Shown here one piece after another: positions 39,451 through 47,721 of a stretch of 64,000 nt of DNA. The stretch's first letter is position 1; every line of letters starts with the position of its first letter. The notes beneath the pieces were generated by a model, which saw nothing but the letters and a program-made list of their open reading frames with translations, was not told the DNA's origin and searched no databases. A program made the position numbers and the translations under genes. The stretch is from Nocardioides exalbidus (lineage in GTDB: Bacteria > Actinomycetota > Actinomycetes > Propionibacteriales > Nocardioidaceae): contig NZ_FNRT01000002.1 in assembly GCF_900105585.1 (NCBI RefSeq), positions 4,278,001 through 4,342,000 of the forward strand, in the 5' to 3' direction.

Positions 39451-42360
39451 GTGCGTCGACACGTCTCGGCTGTCCATCGCTCCGCTCGCAGTCTGGGGCT
39501 CGGCGCCCTGGGCCTGGCCGTCGCCGCCGGCGGGCTCGCCGTCACGGCGGCACCGGCCTCGGCCGCGAAGGCGCCCAAGGCGCCGACCACGCTCGCGGTC
39601 AGGCTGCCCAACAGCGCCACGCCCGTGCTCTCGTGGGGGCGCTCCACCGGCGCGACGAGCTACCAATACCAGATCGACAACGACTCCTCGTTCTCCTCGC
39701 CCGAGGTCAGCGACTCGACGCGGAACAACCGCCTCGTCCCCACGCGCAACCTCTCGCGCGGCACGCAGTACTGGCGGGTCCGCGCCGAGCGCGACGGCCA
39801 GTTCTCCGGGTGGAGCAGCTCCAGCTTCGCGGTGACGCCCGTCGGGATCCCGGTCGGCACCTACCCCACCGACGGGGCCGTGCTGCCGCAGCCGGACGAG
39901 CCGCCGCTGCTGCGCTGGCAGACCAGCCGGGGCGCGGTGTCGTACACCATCGAGGTCGACGGCGACTCCGACTTCATCGGCGCCAAGACCTACACCTCAC
40001 GCACGACCTCGCTCGCGCTCCCCGATGCCCTGCCCGCCGGCGACTACTTCTGGCGGGTGACCGCGAGCCTCGAGGGCGGCTACAACAGCCAGCCCTCGCC
40101 CCCGATGAGCTTCATCCTCGGCTCGCTCCCCTCGCCCAAGCTCACCTATCCGGTCGACGACATCAACACCGCGATCGAGGACGTCGTCTTCGACTGGGAG
40201 CCCGTCCCCGGTGCGATCACCTACGACCTCCAGGTCGCCACTGATCCAGGCTTCAACAACTTCGCCTTCACGGGCCAAAACATCTACGGCTCGCGGTACT
40301 CGCCGGCCACCACGCTGTTCAACGACCAGTTCTGGTGGCGTGTGCGCGCGGTCGACCTGGCCGGGCAGTCGACCGCATGGTCGACCGCTCGTTTCAGCTT
40401 CAAGCGCAACTGGCTCGACACCCCGGTCGCAGTGTGGCCACAGGGTGATGAGGCGACCCCGGACTCGTCGGTCGACCCGTTGGACGGCGAACGGAAGTTC
40501 TACGAATGGACGCCGATTCAGCACGCCAGCAGGTACGTGCTCCAGGTGTCGACCGACCCCAACTTCTCGCCGAACTTCACCTCCAGCTGTTACACCGCGG
40601 GCACTACATACGCGCCGCGCGGAACCGGTTTCGACGCCTGCAGCCCTGCCCCCGGGCTGGTCCACTACTGGCGCGTGAGCGGCATCGACGATCCCTATCC
40701 GAACGGAGGCGTCCCAGGCATCTGGTCGACCCCGCAGAAAATCAAGTGGGACGACCCGGCGCCGATCGGGACCGAAGGGCCGTTCCAGGTCGTGACCGGG
40801 ATGCGGGCCGCGCTGACCGGCACCGGAGCCGCGTCGACGACACTCGGCTGCGGCAGCGTGAACTGTGGCGCCCTCTCGGCCACCCCGGTCTTCACCTGGA
40901 ACCGGCAGCCTGGCATCGCCTACTACAAGGTCGTCATCGGCCTGGACGAGAACTTCACGTTCTCGCCGCTGCCGAACGTCGAGCAGTACCAGACCAGAAA
41001 CCACTTCTTCGCCCTCCAGTCCGGTGACGAGAGGTCCGCGCTCGCCGAGAGCGAGGCCGGCTTGCCCTACTTCTGGTACGTCATCCCGTGCAAGGCCGAT
41101 CGCACCTGCGGGCCGAGCCCCGTCAAGCGCAACCCCCCGCTGCCGGGCGCACACAACTTCCTCAAGGCATCGCCGGGCGTCGCTGGGCTCACCTCCTCTG
41201 ACCCTGCCGGCTCCGACATCACGTTCAGCTGGCAGGACTACATCGACACCAACGCAGCCACGCCGACGTACGGAGAGACGGGCCAGCAGTCGGCCAAGCA
41301 GTACCGCATCCAGGTCGACAACGAGCCCAGCTTCGCCGAGCCCCTCATCGACCAGGCGACCGTCGACCAGGCGACCTACACCTCGGGCGACCGGCTCTAC
41401 CCGGAGGGTCGTCTCTACTGGCGTGTCCAGGCGATCGACCTCCAGGACAACGCCCTGACGTGGTCCGACGTGGCCCAGCTGGTCAAGTCCAGCCCTGCGA
41501 TCAGCCTCAAGTCGCCTGTGGGCGGCGTGGCGGTGCCTGGCACCGTGCCGCTGACCTGGGCGCCCCAGGCGTACGCCCGGGGTTACGAGGTCGAGGTCTA
41601 CAAGAACGGCGACACCGCCTTCTCCCCGCCGAACCGCGTGATCTCGGCCTCCGTGGCGAACCCCGCGTTCACGCCGGGCGAGCCGCTGGCGGCCTCCTCC
41701 ACGCCGTACGTCTGGCGCGTGCGCCGGATCGACTCGCGCGGCAACCAAGGCCCGTGGACCGCCGGCGCGTTCGTCTCGCTCGGCAGCGCGCCCGAGCTGC
41801 TCACGCCCGGCAACGGTGCCAACCAGGCCTTCAACGGGTCGTACTTCGAGTGGACCGACGTCCAGGGCGCGTCGGGCTACCAGCTGTCCATCCGCGCCGG
41901 CACGAACAACCAGACCGTCAACACGGTCGGCACGGCGTTCGCTCCGTCGGAGATCCAGACCGGCACCTACACCTGGCAGGTGACGGCGCTCGACAGCAGC
42001 GGCAAGGTGCTCGGGGTCAGCCCCGCCCGGACCTTCTGGATCGACGCCGACGCGCCGCGGGTGCTCAAGGTGACCCCGAAGAAGCTCACGGCGAAGTCCA
42101 CCCTGAAGGTCCGGTTCAGCGAGCCGGTCAAGGGTGCGTCGAAGAAGACCGTGACGCTGATGCGGGCCAACGCCAAGGGCAAGTTCAAGATCAAGGTCAA
42201 GGCGAAGGTCAAGGTCGCCAAGAAGGGCCGCGAGGTCCTCATCGACCCCAAGGGCCGGCTCAAGCGCGGCAGCTACCAGATCGTCTTCACCACCTCAAAG
42301 ATCAAGGACCAGGCGGGCAACACCCTGGGTGACGCGACGGCTGGTGTGCCCAGCCTGTGA
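39451..42360 (+). CDS. large secreted fibronectin III-like repeat protein
   Basis: A 969-residue secreted protein. A signal peptide (1-38, ending 'APASAA') is followed by about eight beta-sandwich repeats, each ending in a 'YxWRV' strand: TQYWRVRAE, DYFWRVTAS, FWWRVRAVD, VHYWRVSGI, PYFWYVIPC, RLYWRVQAID, PYVWRVRRID, TYTWQVTALD. The last ~100 residues are a Lys-rich bacterial Ig-like domain ('PRVLKVTPKKLTAKSTLKVRF'). No anchor helix or LPXTG, so it is released or wall-associated through its basic end. Cysteines occur only in the middle repeats. It may bind a polymer or surface. Parts of 40250-41150 use AT-richer codons than their surroundings. Confidence 0.85.
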   Translation: MRRHVSAVHRSARSLGLGALGLAVAAGGLAVTAAPASAAKAPKAPTTLAVRLPNSATPVLSWGRSTGATSYQYQIDNDSSFSSPEVSDSTRNNRLVPTRNLSRGTQYWRVRAERDGQFSGWSSSSFAVTPVGIPVGTYPTDGAVLPQPDEPPLLRWQTSRGAVSYTIEVDGDSDFIGAKTYTSRTTSLALPDALPAGDYFWRVTASLEGGYNSQPSPPMSFILGSLPSPKLTYPVDDINTAIEDVVFDWEPVPGAITYDLQVATDPGFNNFAFTGQNIYGSRYSPATTLFNDQFWWRVRAVDLAGQSTAWSTARFSFKRNWLDTPVAVWPQGDEATPDSSVDPLDGERKFYEWTPIQHASRYVLQVSTDPNFSPNFTSSCYTAGTTYAPRGTGFDACSPAPGLVHYWRVSGIDDPYPNGGVPGIWSTPQKIKWDDPAPIGTEGPFQVVTGMRAALTGTGAASTTLGCGSVNCGALSATPVFTWNRQPGIAYYKVVIGLDENFTFSPLPNVEQYQTRNHFFALQSGDERSALAESEAGLPYFWYVIPCKADRTCGPSPVKRNPPLPGAHNFLKASPGVAGLTSSDPAGSDITFSWQDYIDTNAATPTYGETGQQSAKQYRIQVDNEPSFAEPLIDQATVDQATYTSGDRLYPEGRLYWRVQAIDLQDNALTWSDVAQLVKSSPAISLKSPVGGVAVPGTVPLTWAPQAYARGYEVEVYKNGDTAFSPPNRVISASVANPAFTPGEPLAASSTPYVWRVRRIDSRGNQGPWTAGAFVSLGSAPELLTPGNGANQAFNGSYFEWTDVQGASGYQLSIRAGTNNQTVNTVGTAFAPSEIQTGTYTWQVTALDSSGKVLGVSPARTFWIDADAPRVLKVTPKKLTAKSTLKVRFSEPVKGASKKTVTLMRANAKGKFKIKVKAKVKVAKKGREVLIDPKGRLKRGSYQIVFTTSKIKDQAGNTLGDATAGVPSL

Positions 42361-42376
42361 CGGGCACCCGATCGAC

Positions 42377-42388
42377 TAGCGTTCGCCC
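42377..42388 (+). promoter_or_regulatory. leaderless promoter
   Basis: TAGCGT at 42377-42382, six bases before GTG 42389. Confidence 0.6.
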
Positions 42389-43018
42389 GTGACCTGGCTC
42401 TCCGACCACTGGCTCGACGTCCTCGGCTGGGGAGGGAGTGCGCTCCTGGTGTACTCCCTCCTCCAGGCGAGCCTCCTGCGGCTGCGGGTGCTCAACGCGA
42501 TCGCGTGCGTGGTCCTGATCGTCTTCAACTGGCTCCTCGACGTCTGGCCGATGGTCGGGATGAACCTCGTCCTCGTCGGGATCAACGCGTGGTTCATCGT
42601 CAAGATGCTGCGCGAGCGCCACGACGAGACCGCGTTCGAGGTGCTAGAGGTGGGGCCCACCGACGAGTACCTCCGCCACGTGCTGCGCGTCCACGGCGAG
42701 GACATCCTGCGCTTCAACCCGGGCTTCGTGCACGACCCGAGCTCGACGCAGGACGCGTTCCTGGTGCAGAAGGGCGACGAGACCGTCGGCGTCGTGCTGC
42801 TGCGCGAGGAGGGCGAGACGGCCAACGTCCAGCTCGACTACGTCACCCCGCGCTACCGCGACTTCTCCCCCGGTGAGTTCGTGTGGCGGCGCAGCGGCCT
42901 CCTCGCCGCCCGTGGCGTGCGCCGTGTGGTGACGCCGCCCGGCATGGTCGGTGCCTACTACGACCGCCTCGGCTTCCGCCGCGAAGGCTCCTCGTGGGTG
43001 CTGGAGGTCGCACCGTGA
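42389..43018 (+). CDS. YgjV-like membrane domain fused to a GNAT-like domain
   Basis: A 209-residue protein. Residues 1-75 hold three hydrophobic helices of YgjV type ('VLGWGGSALLVYSLLQASLLRLRVLN', 'PMVGMNLVLVGINAWFIVKML'). From ~80 the chain is soluble and resembles an acetyltransferase: 'AFLVQKGDETVGVVLLR', 'LDYVTPRYRDFSPGEFVW' where the CoA loop would be, and 'GAYYDRLGFRREGSSWVLEV'. The function is unknown. It would put an acyltransferase-like domain at the membrane. The GTG start is fixed by the promoter box; the stop overlaps the next gene (GTGA). Confidence 0.78.
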   Translation: MTWLSDHWLDVLGWGGSALLVYSLLQASLLRLRVLNAIACVVLIVFNWLLDVWPMVGMNLVLVGINAWFIVKMLRERHDETAFEVLEVGPTDEYLRHVLRVHGEDILRFNPGFVHDPSSTQDAFLVQKGDETVGVVLLREEGETANVQLDYVTPRYRDFSPGEFVWRRSGLLAARGVRRVVTPPGMVGAYYDRLGFRREGSSWVLEVAP

Positions 43019-44400
43019 TCACGGTGTTCATCCGGCGCGTGGTCCCCCTGCTGGCCCTCGCCGCCGCCCTGGTCCTGCTCGTCCGGATCCAGGACTTCCC
43101 GGTGGTCGGCAGCGACACCTACCTCCACCTGCGCCTCGGCGAGGAGTTCCGCTCCGGCTGGTCCCTCGCCCACCCCGGCCACCTCAGCGTGTTCGACTCC
43201 GCCCAGTGGTACCCGAGCCAGTGGCTCTCCCAGATCGTCATGTCGTGGACCGACGACCACGTCGGCATCGGCGGGGTCATCTGGCTGGCCGGAGCCTTCG
43301 TGATCGCGCTCCCCCTGGCGATGTACGTCGCCTGCCGGCGCGACGTGGCCCCGCTGCCCGCCTCGCTCGCGGCGGTCATCGGCACCTGCGCGGCCGCGCC
43401 CGGCCTGTCCGCCCGGCCCCAGGTCGTGAGCTACCTGCTGATCCTGCTGGTCACCGTGACCTGGCTCGCCACCGCTCGCGACGCGAAGCCGCGCTGGTGG
43501 CTGGTGCTGGTCGCGTGGGCGTGGGTGCCGATCCACGGGATGTGGCTCGTCGGCATCTCGATCGCCCTCGCGACCATCGTCGGGATGGCGCTCACGCGCG
43601 AGCACGACCTCCGCGTCCTCGGCCGCTTGGCCGCGATCCCGGTCCTCTCCGCCCTGGTGCCGGTGCTGACCCCGTTGGGGGTGCACGCCTACTCGACCGT
43701 CGTCGGGGTCAGCGACCGCAACAGCGAGCTGACCGAGTGGGGCCCGCCTGACTTCACCTCACCCAACGCGCTCGTGCTCCTCCTCATGATCGTCATCGTC
43801 GTGGTGACGGCGCTGCGCAGCGGCCCGGTCGACTGGCCGACGGTGATGGTGATGGGACTGGCGATCGCCTGGGGCCTGTTCTCCGTCCGGACGACGATCG
43901 TCGCCGGCGTGATGCTGACCCCCCTCGTCGCACTGTCCCTCCAGCGCATCGTGCCGCCCGTCGAACGCATCGGCCGGCGCGAGCTCGGTGCCGTGCTCGG
44001 CATGGGCGCGATCGCCCTCGTCGCGCTCGGTCTCGCCGCGTCGGCGAAGTCCGACGACCGCCCGGTCGCGTCGTGGGTGGACACGCGGCTCGACGCGATG
44101 CCCGACGGCACCAAGGTGCTGAACGACTGGGAGCTCGGCCACTACGCGCTCTGGCGCCACCCCCAGCTCCAGCTGGTCATGCACGGCTACGTCGACGTCT
44201 TCACCGTCGAGGAGCTCGAGCGCAACATCGGGATCGCCAGCCTCGCGCCGGACTTCGTGGAGCAGATCGACGACCTCGACGTCGACTACGCGATGGTCGA
44301 CCCGGACTCGCGACTGGGCTACGCCCTCACCGACGTGCTCGGCTGGGACGTCGTCGAGGCCGACGACGACTACGAGCTGCTGACGCCGCCCCGGTCCTGA
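43015..44400 (+). CDS. polytopic membrane protein of unknown function
   Basis: A 461-residue membrane protein with about ten helices and a soluble C-terminal ~90 residues ('DGTKVLNDWELGHYALWRHPQLQLVMHGYVDVF'). The first external loop is 'GSDTYLHLRLGEEFRSGW', and 'DSAQWYPSQWLSQIVMSW' follows; this plan is that of GT-C-like proteins of unknown specificity. It resembles the protein encoded at 32815-34185. Its gene is coupled to the YgjV-GNAT gene and its last 31 bases overlap the end of trpD on the other strand. Confidence 0.72.
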   Translation: MITVFIRRVVPLLALAAALVLLVRIQDFPVVGSDTYLHLRLGEEFRSGWSLAHPGHLSVFDSAQWYPSQWLSQIVMSWTDDHVGIGGVIWLAGAFVIALPLAMYVACRRDVAPLPASLAAVIGTCAAAPGLSARPQVVSYLLILLVTVTWLATARDAKPRWWLVLVAWAWVPIHGMWLVGISIALATIVGMALTREHDLRVLGRLAAIPVLSALVPVLTPLGVHAYSTVVGVSDRNSELTEWGPPDFTSPNALVLLLMIVIVVVTALRSGPVDWPTVMVMGLAIAWGLFSVRTTIVAGVMLTPLVALSLQRIVPPVERIGRRELGAVLGMGAIALVALGLAASAKSDDRPVASWVDTRLDAMPDGTKVLNDWELGHYALWRHPQLQLVMHGYVDVFTVEELERNIGIASLAPDFVEQIDDLDVDYAMVDPDSRLGYALTDVLGWDVVEADDDYELLTPPRS

Positions 44401-45431
44401 GGAGTCGCCGCCGAGGCGTCGACCCACCGCTGGAGCGCGGCGGCGGCCGCGCCGGAGTCGATCGCCGCGGACGCCTTCTCGACGCCTGCCGCGAGGGAGT
44501 CCGCGACCTCCGCGTCCGGGTCGGCGTAGACCGCCAGCGCGGCTCCCGCGTTGAGGACGACCGCGTCGCGCACCGGGCCGGGCTCGCCCGCCAGCATCCG
44601 GCGCACGACGTCGGCGTTGTGCTCGGCGTCGCCGCCCCGCAGGTCCTCGGTGGTCGCGCGGGCGATGCCGAGGACGGCCGGGTCGACGGTCGTGGTGGTG
44701 ACCTCGCCGCCGTGGACGCGCCAGAGCGTCGACGTGGTCGTGGTGGTCAGCTCGTCGAGGCCGTCGTCGCCGCGGAACACCCAGGCGTCCACGCCCCGGT
44801 GGGAGAGGACCCCGGCCACCACCGGCGCCATCCGCGCATCGGCGCAGCCGATGGCCTGGGCCTGCGGCCGCGCCGGGTTGGTCAACGGTCCGAGGATGTT
44901 GAACGTCGTCGCGATCCCCAGCTCCCTGCGGGTCACCGCTGCGTGTCGCATCGCCGGGTGGAAGGCGGCGGAGAAGCAGAAGGTGATCCCGGCCTCCTCG
45001 GCGACCTCGGCGACCCGGGCGGGCGGCAGGTCGAGCCGGATGCCGAGGGCCTCGAGCACGTCGGCCGAGCCCGACTGGGACGACGCCGAGCGGTTCCCGT
45101 GCTTGACCACCCGGGCGCCGGCGCCGGCGGCGACGATGGCCGCCATCGTCGAGATGTTGACCGACATCGACCGGTCACCCCCGGTGCCGACGACGTCGAG
45201 CAGGCGGCCGGGCACCGAGATCGGGTTGGCGGCGGCGAGCATGGCGTCGGCGAAGCCCGTCACCTCGTCCACGGTCTCGCCCTTGGCCCGCAGCGCCACG
45301 ACGAACCCGGCGAGCTGGACGGGGGTCGCCGCGCCGGCGAAGACCTCGTCCGTGGCCCATCGCGCCTGCTCCGTGGTCAGGTCGCGACCGGCGACCAGCG
45401 TGGAGAGGACGTCGGGCCAGGTCTGGGACAT
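44370..45431 (-). CDS. trpD: anthranilate phosphoribosyltransferase
   Basis: A 353-residue TrpD that joins anthranilate to phosphoribosyl pyrophosphate, the second step of tryptophan synthesis. The PRPP-binding 'DVVGTGGDRSMSVNISTMAA' (near 80), 'VVKHGNRSASSQSGSADVLEALG' and 'GIATTFNILGPLTNPARP' are all intact. No other trp gene is in the window; trpD stands alone beside the respiratory genes in M. tuberculosis too (Rv2192c). ATG 45431 is preceded by TAACCT at seven bases, a leaderless promoter. Confidence 0.96.
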   Translation of the reverse strand: MSQTWPDVLSTLVAGRDLTTEQARWATDEVFAGAATPVQLAGFVVALRAKGETVDEVTGFADAMLAAANPISVPGRLLDVVGTGGDRSMSVNISTMAAIVAAGAGARVVKHGNRSASSQSGSADVLEALGIRLDLPPARVAEVAEEAGITFCFSAAFHPAMRHAAVTRRELGIATTFNILGPLTNPARPQAQAIGCADARMAPVVAGVLSHRGVDAWVFRGDDGLDELTTTTTSTLWRVHGGEVTTTTVDPAVLGIARATTEDLRGGDAEHNADVVRRMLAGEPGPVRDAVVLNAGAALAVYADPDAEVADSLAAGVEKASAAIDSGAAAAALQRWVDASAATPQDRGGVSSS

Positions 45432-45444
45432 GGGCCACAGGTTA
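45432..45444 (-). promoter_or_regulatory. leaderless promoter of trpD
   Basis: TAACCT at 45444-45439 with seven bases to ATG 45431. No trp attenuator or T-box is visible in the short gap. Confidence 0.6.
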
Positions 45445-45475
45445 GTGGCGTGGCCGCGCCGCGCCCCACCGCCGC

Positions 45476-46342
45476 TCAGGAGTCGGTACGCCGGCCCCGG
45501 CCGGACGCGTCCTCGGACGAGCCGAGGCGCACGAGCCCGGCGAGCACCGCGAGGGAACCGATGCCGAAGACGGGCGACCCGAGGATCATCCCCACGGGCA
45601 GCACCCAGTGCTTGTCGAGGCGGGCCCCGACAGCCACCAGCAGGACGGCCAGGGGGATCCGCACGGCGGGCGACGGCAGCAGGCTGCCGCCGAGCACGGT
45701 GCCACCCCTGTCGGCGTTGTCGAGGAGGAACTCCACCCACTGGCGCCAGAGCTCGGGGGCGGCGATCGCCGAGACCGCCACCACGCCGAGGGTGGCACCG
45801 ACCGAGATCGCCAGCGCGCGCCACTCCCCGCGCACGAGGAACCAGATCGGGCCGACGCACGGCGTCACCTTGGTCAGGGCGGGCACGGCCCACAGCCACG
45901 GGTGGCGCAACCCGAAGGCGACCACGAGGGCGAAGATCCAGTTGATGTTGCCCGTGGCGATCTCGAAGGAGCAGCACACCATCAGCGGGACCCACCACTT
46001 CCAGCCCAGCGGCCGGAGCAGCCAGAACAGCGTGAGGGTGGTGACCACCGAGACGCCGCCCACGAAGAGCGGCCGCGGCAGGTGGGTGAACGGCCAGATC
46101 GCCTGGGCGAAGGCCGGGCTGTAGAGGTACGCACCCGGCGTCGCCGGGGCGACGTCGTACAGCCCGTCGCGCCACGCGCCCCAGTAGGCGGCGGAGTCGA
46201 AGCCCCAGCCGTGCTCGACGACGAAGAGACAGGTGCCGAAGACCACGACCGGCGCCAGCATCCAGGCGAGGTCGCGGGGCAGGCGGTCGCGGATGCTCAC
46301 CTGCGGGGGCGGGTGTCCCGCCTCGGACGGGTCCGCGGTCAC
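45476..46342 (-). CDS. GT87/DUF2029-like membrane protein, paralogue A
   Basis: A 288-residue membrane protein with about seven helices. The first external loop 'GWGFDSAAYWGAWRDGLYDV' with its Asp and 'GAYLYSPAFAQAIWPF', then 'RHPWLWAVPALTKVTPCVGPIWFLVRGEWRAL', are shared nearly word for word with the two proteins encoded at 46813 and 47633. The length is shorter than classical GT87 enzymes (~400). It would use a lipid-linked sugar outside the membrane if active. GTG 46342 lies seven bases after the receiver-like gene, so both are cotranscribed. Confidence 0.8.
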   Translation of the reverse strand: MTADPSEAGHPPPQVSIRDRLPRDLAWMLAPVVVFGTCLFVVEHGWGFDSAAYWGAWRDGLYDVAPATPGAYLYSPAFAQAIWPFTHLPRPLFVGGVSVVTTLTLFWLLRPLGWKWWVPLMVCCSFEIATGNINWIFALVVAFGLRHPWLWAVPALTKVTPCVGPIWFLVRGEWRALAISVGATLGVVAVSAIAAPELWRQWVEFLLDNADRGGTVLGGSLLPSPAVRIPLAVLLVAVGARLDKHWVLPVGMILGSPVFGIGSLAVLAGLVRLGSSEDASGRGRRTDS

Positions 46343-46349
46343 GCGGGTG

Positions 46350-46760
46350 TCAGCGGGTGGCCGGCACCGAGGGGCGCAGCAGGCCGATGACGGCCTCCGC
46401 GAGCTGGATGGGGTCGATCGGGTGCGGGACCGCGGCCTCGGCGCGCGACCAGGTCGCGAGCCAGGCGTCCTGCGGGCGGCCGGTGAGCACGACGACGGGC
46501 GGGCAGTCGTAGATCTCGTCCTTGAGCTGCTTGGCGATGCCCATGCCGCCGGCCGGGACGGCCTCGCCGTCGAGGATCGCGAGGGCGATGTCGCCGCGGT
46601 CCATGTTCTGCAGGACGACGGGCTCGGTCGCCACCTCGACGTACTCCACCTCGGGCAGGTCGGGGTGCGGGTGGCGTCCCAGCGCGAGGATGACCTGCTG
46701 TCGGGTGTTCACGTCGTCGCTGTAGACGAGGACCTTCAACGGCTTCACGGTGTCGCTCAC
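46350..46760 (-). CDS. atypical receiver-domain protein without the conserved Lys
   Basis: A 136-residue single receiver-like domain. The acidic pair is in 'KVLVYSDDVNTRQQV', the phosphoacceptor position in 'IALAILDGEAVPAGG', the Thr in 'PVVVLTGRPQDAW'. The conserved Lys-Pro before the last helix reads 'AAVPHPIDPIQLAEAV', so the Lys is replaced by His. It may signal without phosphorylation or bind a partner. There is no output domain. TACAGT six bases before GTG 46760 selects that start over GTG 46766. It heads an operon with a GT87-like gene and is divergent from a paralogue of that gene. Confidence 0.85.
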   Translation of the reverse strand: MSDTVKPLKVLVYSDDVNTRQQVILALGRHPHPDLPEVEYVEVATEPVVLQNMDRGDIALAILDGEAVPAGGMGIAKQLKDEIYDCPPVVVLTGRPQDAWLATWSRAEAAVPHPIDPIQLAEAVIGLLRPSVPATR

Positions 46761-46772
46761 GAGCACACTGTA
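46761..46772 (-). promoter_or_regulatory. leaderless promoter of the receiver-like gene
   Basis: TACAGT at 46772-46767, six bases before GTG 46760. Its mirror is the + strand box at 46801, leaving only 28 bases between divergent -10 elements. Confidence 0.6.
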
Positions 46773-46800
46773 TCCACGGACAGGGCCGTCCCGGTTCGCC

Positions 46801-46812
46801 TAGGCTCCGACG
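46801..46812 (+). promoter_or_regulatory. leaderless promoter of GT87-like paralogue B
   Basis: TAGGCT at 46801-46806, six bases before GTG 46813. Confidence 0.6.
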
Positions 46813-47721
46813 GTGCGGACGAGCGCAGCGGCGAGCAGGGGTGCGCAGGTCGAGGTCGACCTGCGGCGGCGCCTGCCCGCGTTCGCGCTCTGCCTGCTCC
46901 TCGCGGCCGTCGGGCTCATCGAGACGTGGGCCCACCTCGTCAACGGCGGGCCGGGCTGGGACGCCTGGGCCTACTGGGACGCGTGGCGCGGCCCGATGTA
47001 CGACGGCTCGGTCGGCGACCCCGGCCACTTCCTCTACAGCCCGGCGTTCGCCCAGGTCGTGTGGCCGCTGGCCCAGACGACGTGGCCGGTCTTCCTGGCG
47101 GTCTTCATCGCGATCAACGCCGTCGGGCTGGCCTGGTTGCTGCGTCCGATGCCCGCGATCCTGGCGGTGCCGCTCTGGCTCGCCGCGTCGCAGGAGATCG
47201 TCTCGGGCAACATCTTCATCCCGATGGCGATCGTCGCCGTGCTCGGGATGAGGCACCCCCACCTGTGGGCCTTCGTCGCCCTCACCAAGGTCACGCCCGC
47301 GCTGGGCCCGGTCTGGTTCGCCGTCCGCGGCGAGTGGTCCGCGGTCGTGAAGGCGACCGTCACGACCCTCGCCGTCGCCGCGGTGTCCTACGTCGTCGCG
47401 CCCGGGCTGTGGCACCAGTGGTTCACGTTCCTCCTCGACCAGGCGCGGCTGACCGACGGAGCCATCGGCTACGAGTTCATCCCTGGCCCGCTCTACCGGA
47501 TCCCCGTCGCGCTGGCCCTCGTCGTGTGGGCCGCGCGCACCGACCGCGTGTGGGTGCTGCCCGTCGCGATGGTCGTCGCGACGCCGTTCATCTGGAACGG
47601 CTCCCTCACCCTGCTGGCAGCCGTCCCGCGGCTCACGGCAGCGCGTCGGCGGTCGGCCGAGGGCGCGACGGACTCTCCGACGGCACCCGGCGCAACCGCG
47701 GGATCGCGCACAGCATCGTGA
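46813..47721 (+). CDS. GT87/DUF2029-like membrane protein, paralogue B
   Basis: A 302-residue membrane protein with about seven helices. Shared motifs with its neighbours: 'GPGWDAWAYWDAWRGPMYDG', 'GHFLYSPAFAQVVWPL', 'RHPHLWAFVALTKVTPALGPVWFAVRGEWSAV'. The Asp in the first loop is the likely catalytic residue of the GT-C fold. It has its own leaderless promoter and faces paralogue C, whose gene overlaps its last 89 bases. The C-terminal tail from ~275 (Arg/Ala/Pro-rich) is encoded within that overlap and is not conserved. Confidence 0.8.
   Translation: MRTSAAASRGAQVEVDLRRRLPAFALCLLLAAVGLIETWAHLVNGGPGWDAWAYWDAWRGPMYDGSVGDPGHFLYSPAFAQVVWPLAQTTWPVFLAVFIAINAVGLAWLLRPMPAILAVPLWLAASQEIVSGNIFIPMAIVAVLGMRHPHLWAFVALTKVTPALGPVWFAVRGEWSAVVKATVTTLAVAAVSYVVAPGLWHQWFTFLLDQARLTDGAIGYEFIPGPLYRIPVALALVVWAARTDRVWVLPVAMVVATPFIWNGSLTLLAAVPRLTAARRRSAEGATDSPTAPGATAGSRTAS

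Noticed and set aside
45432..45475. A tryptophan attenuator or T-box before trpD.
   Set aside because: The gap is short and the promoter box sits seven bases before the ATG, which leaves no room for a leader RNA.
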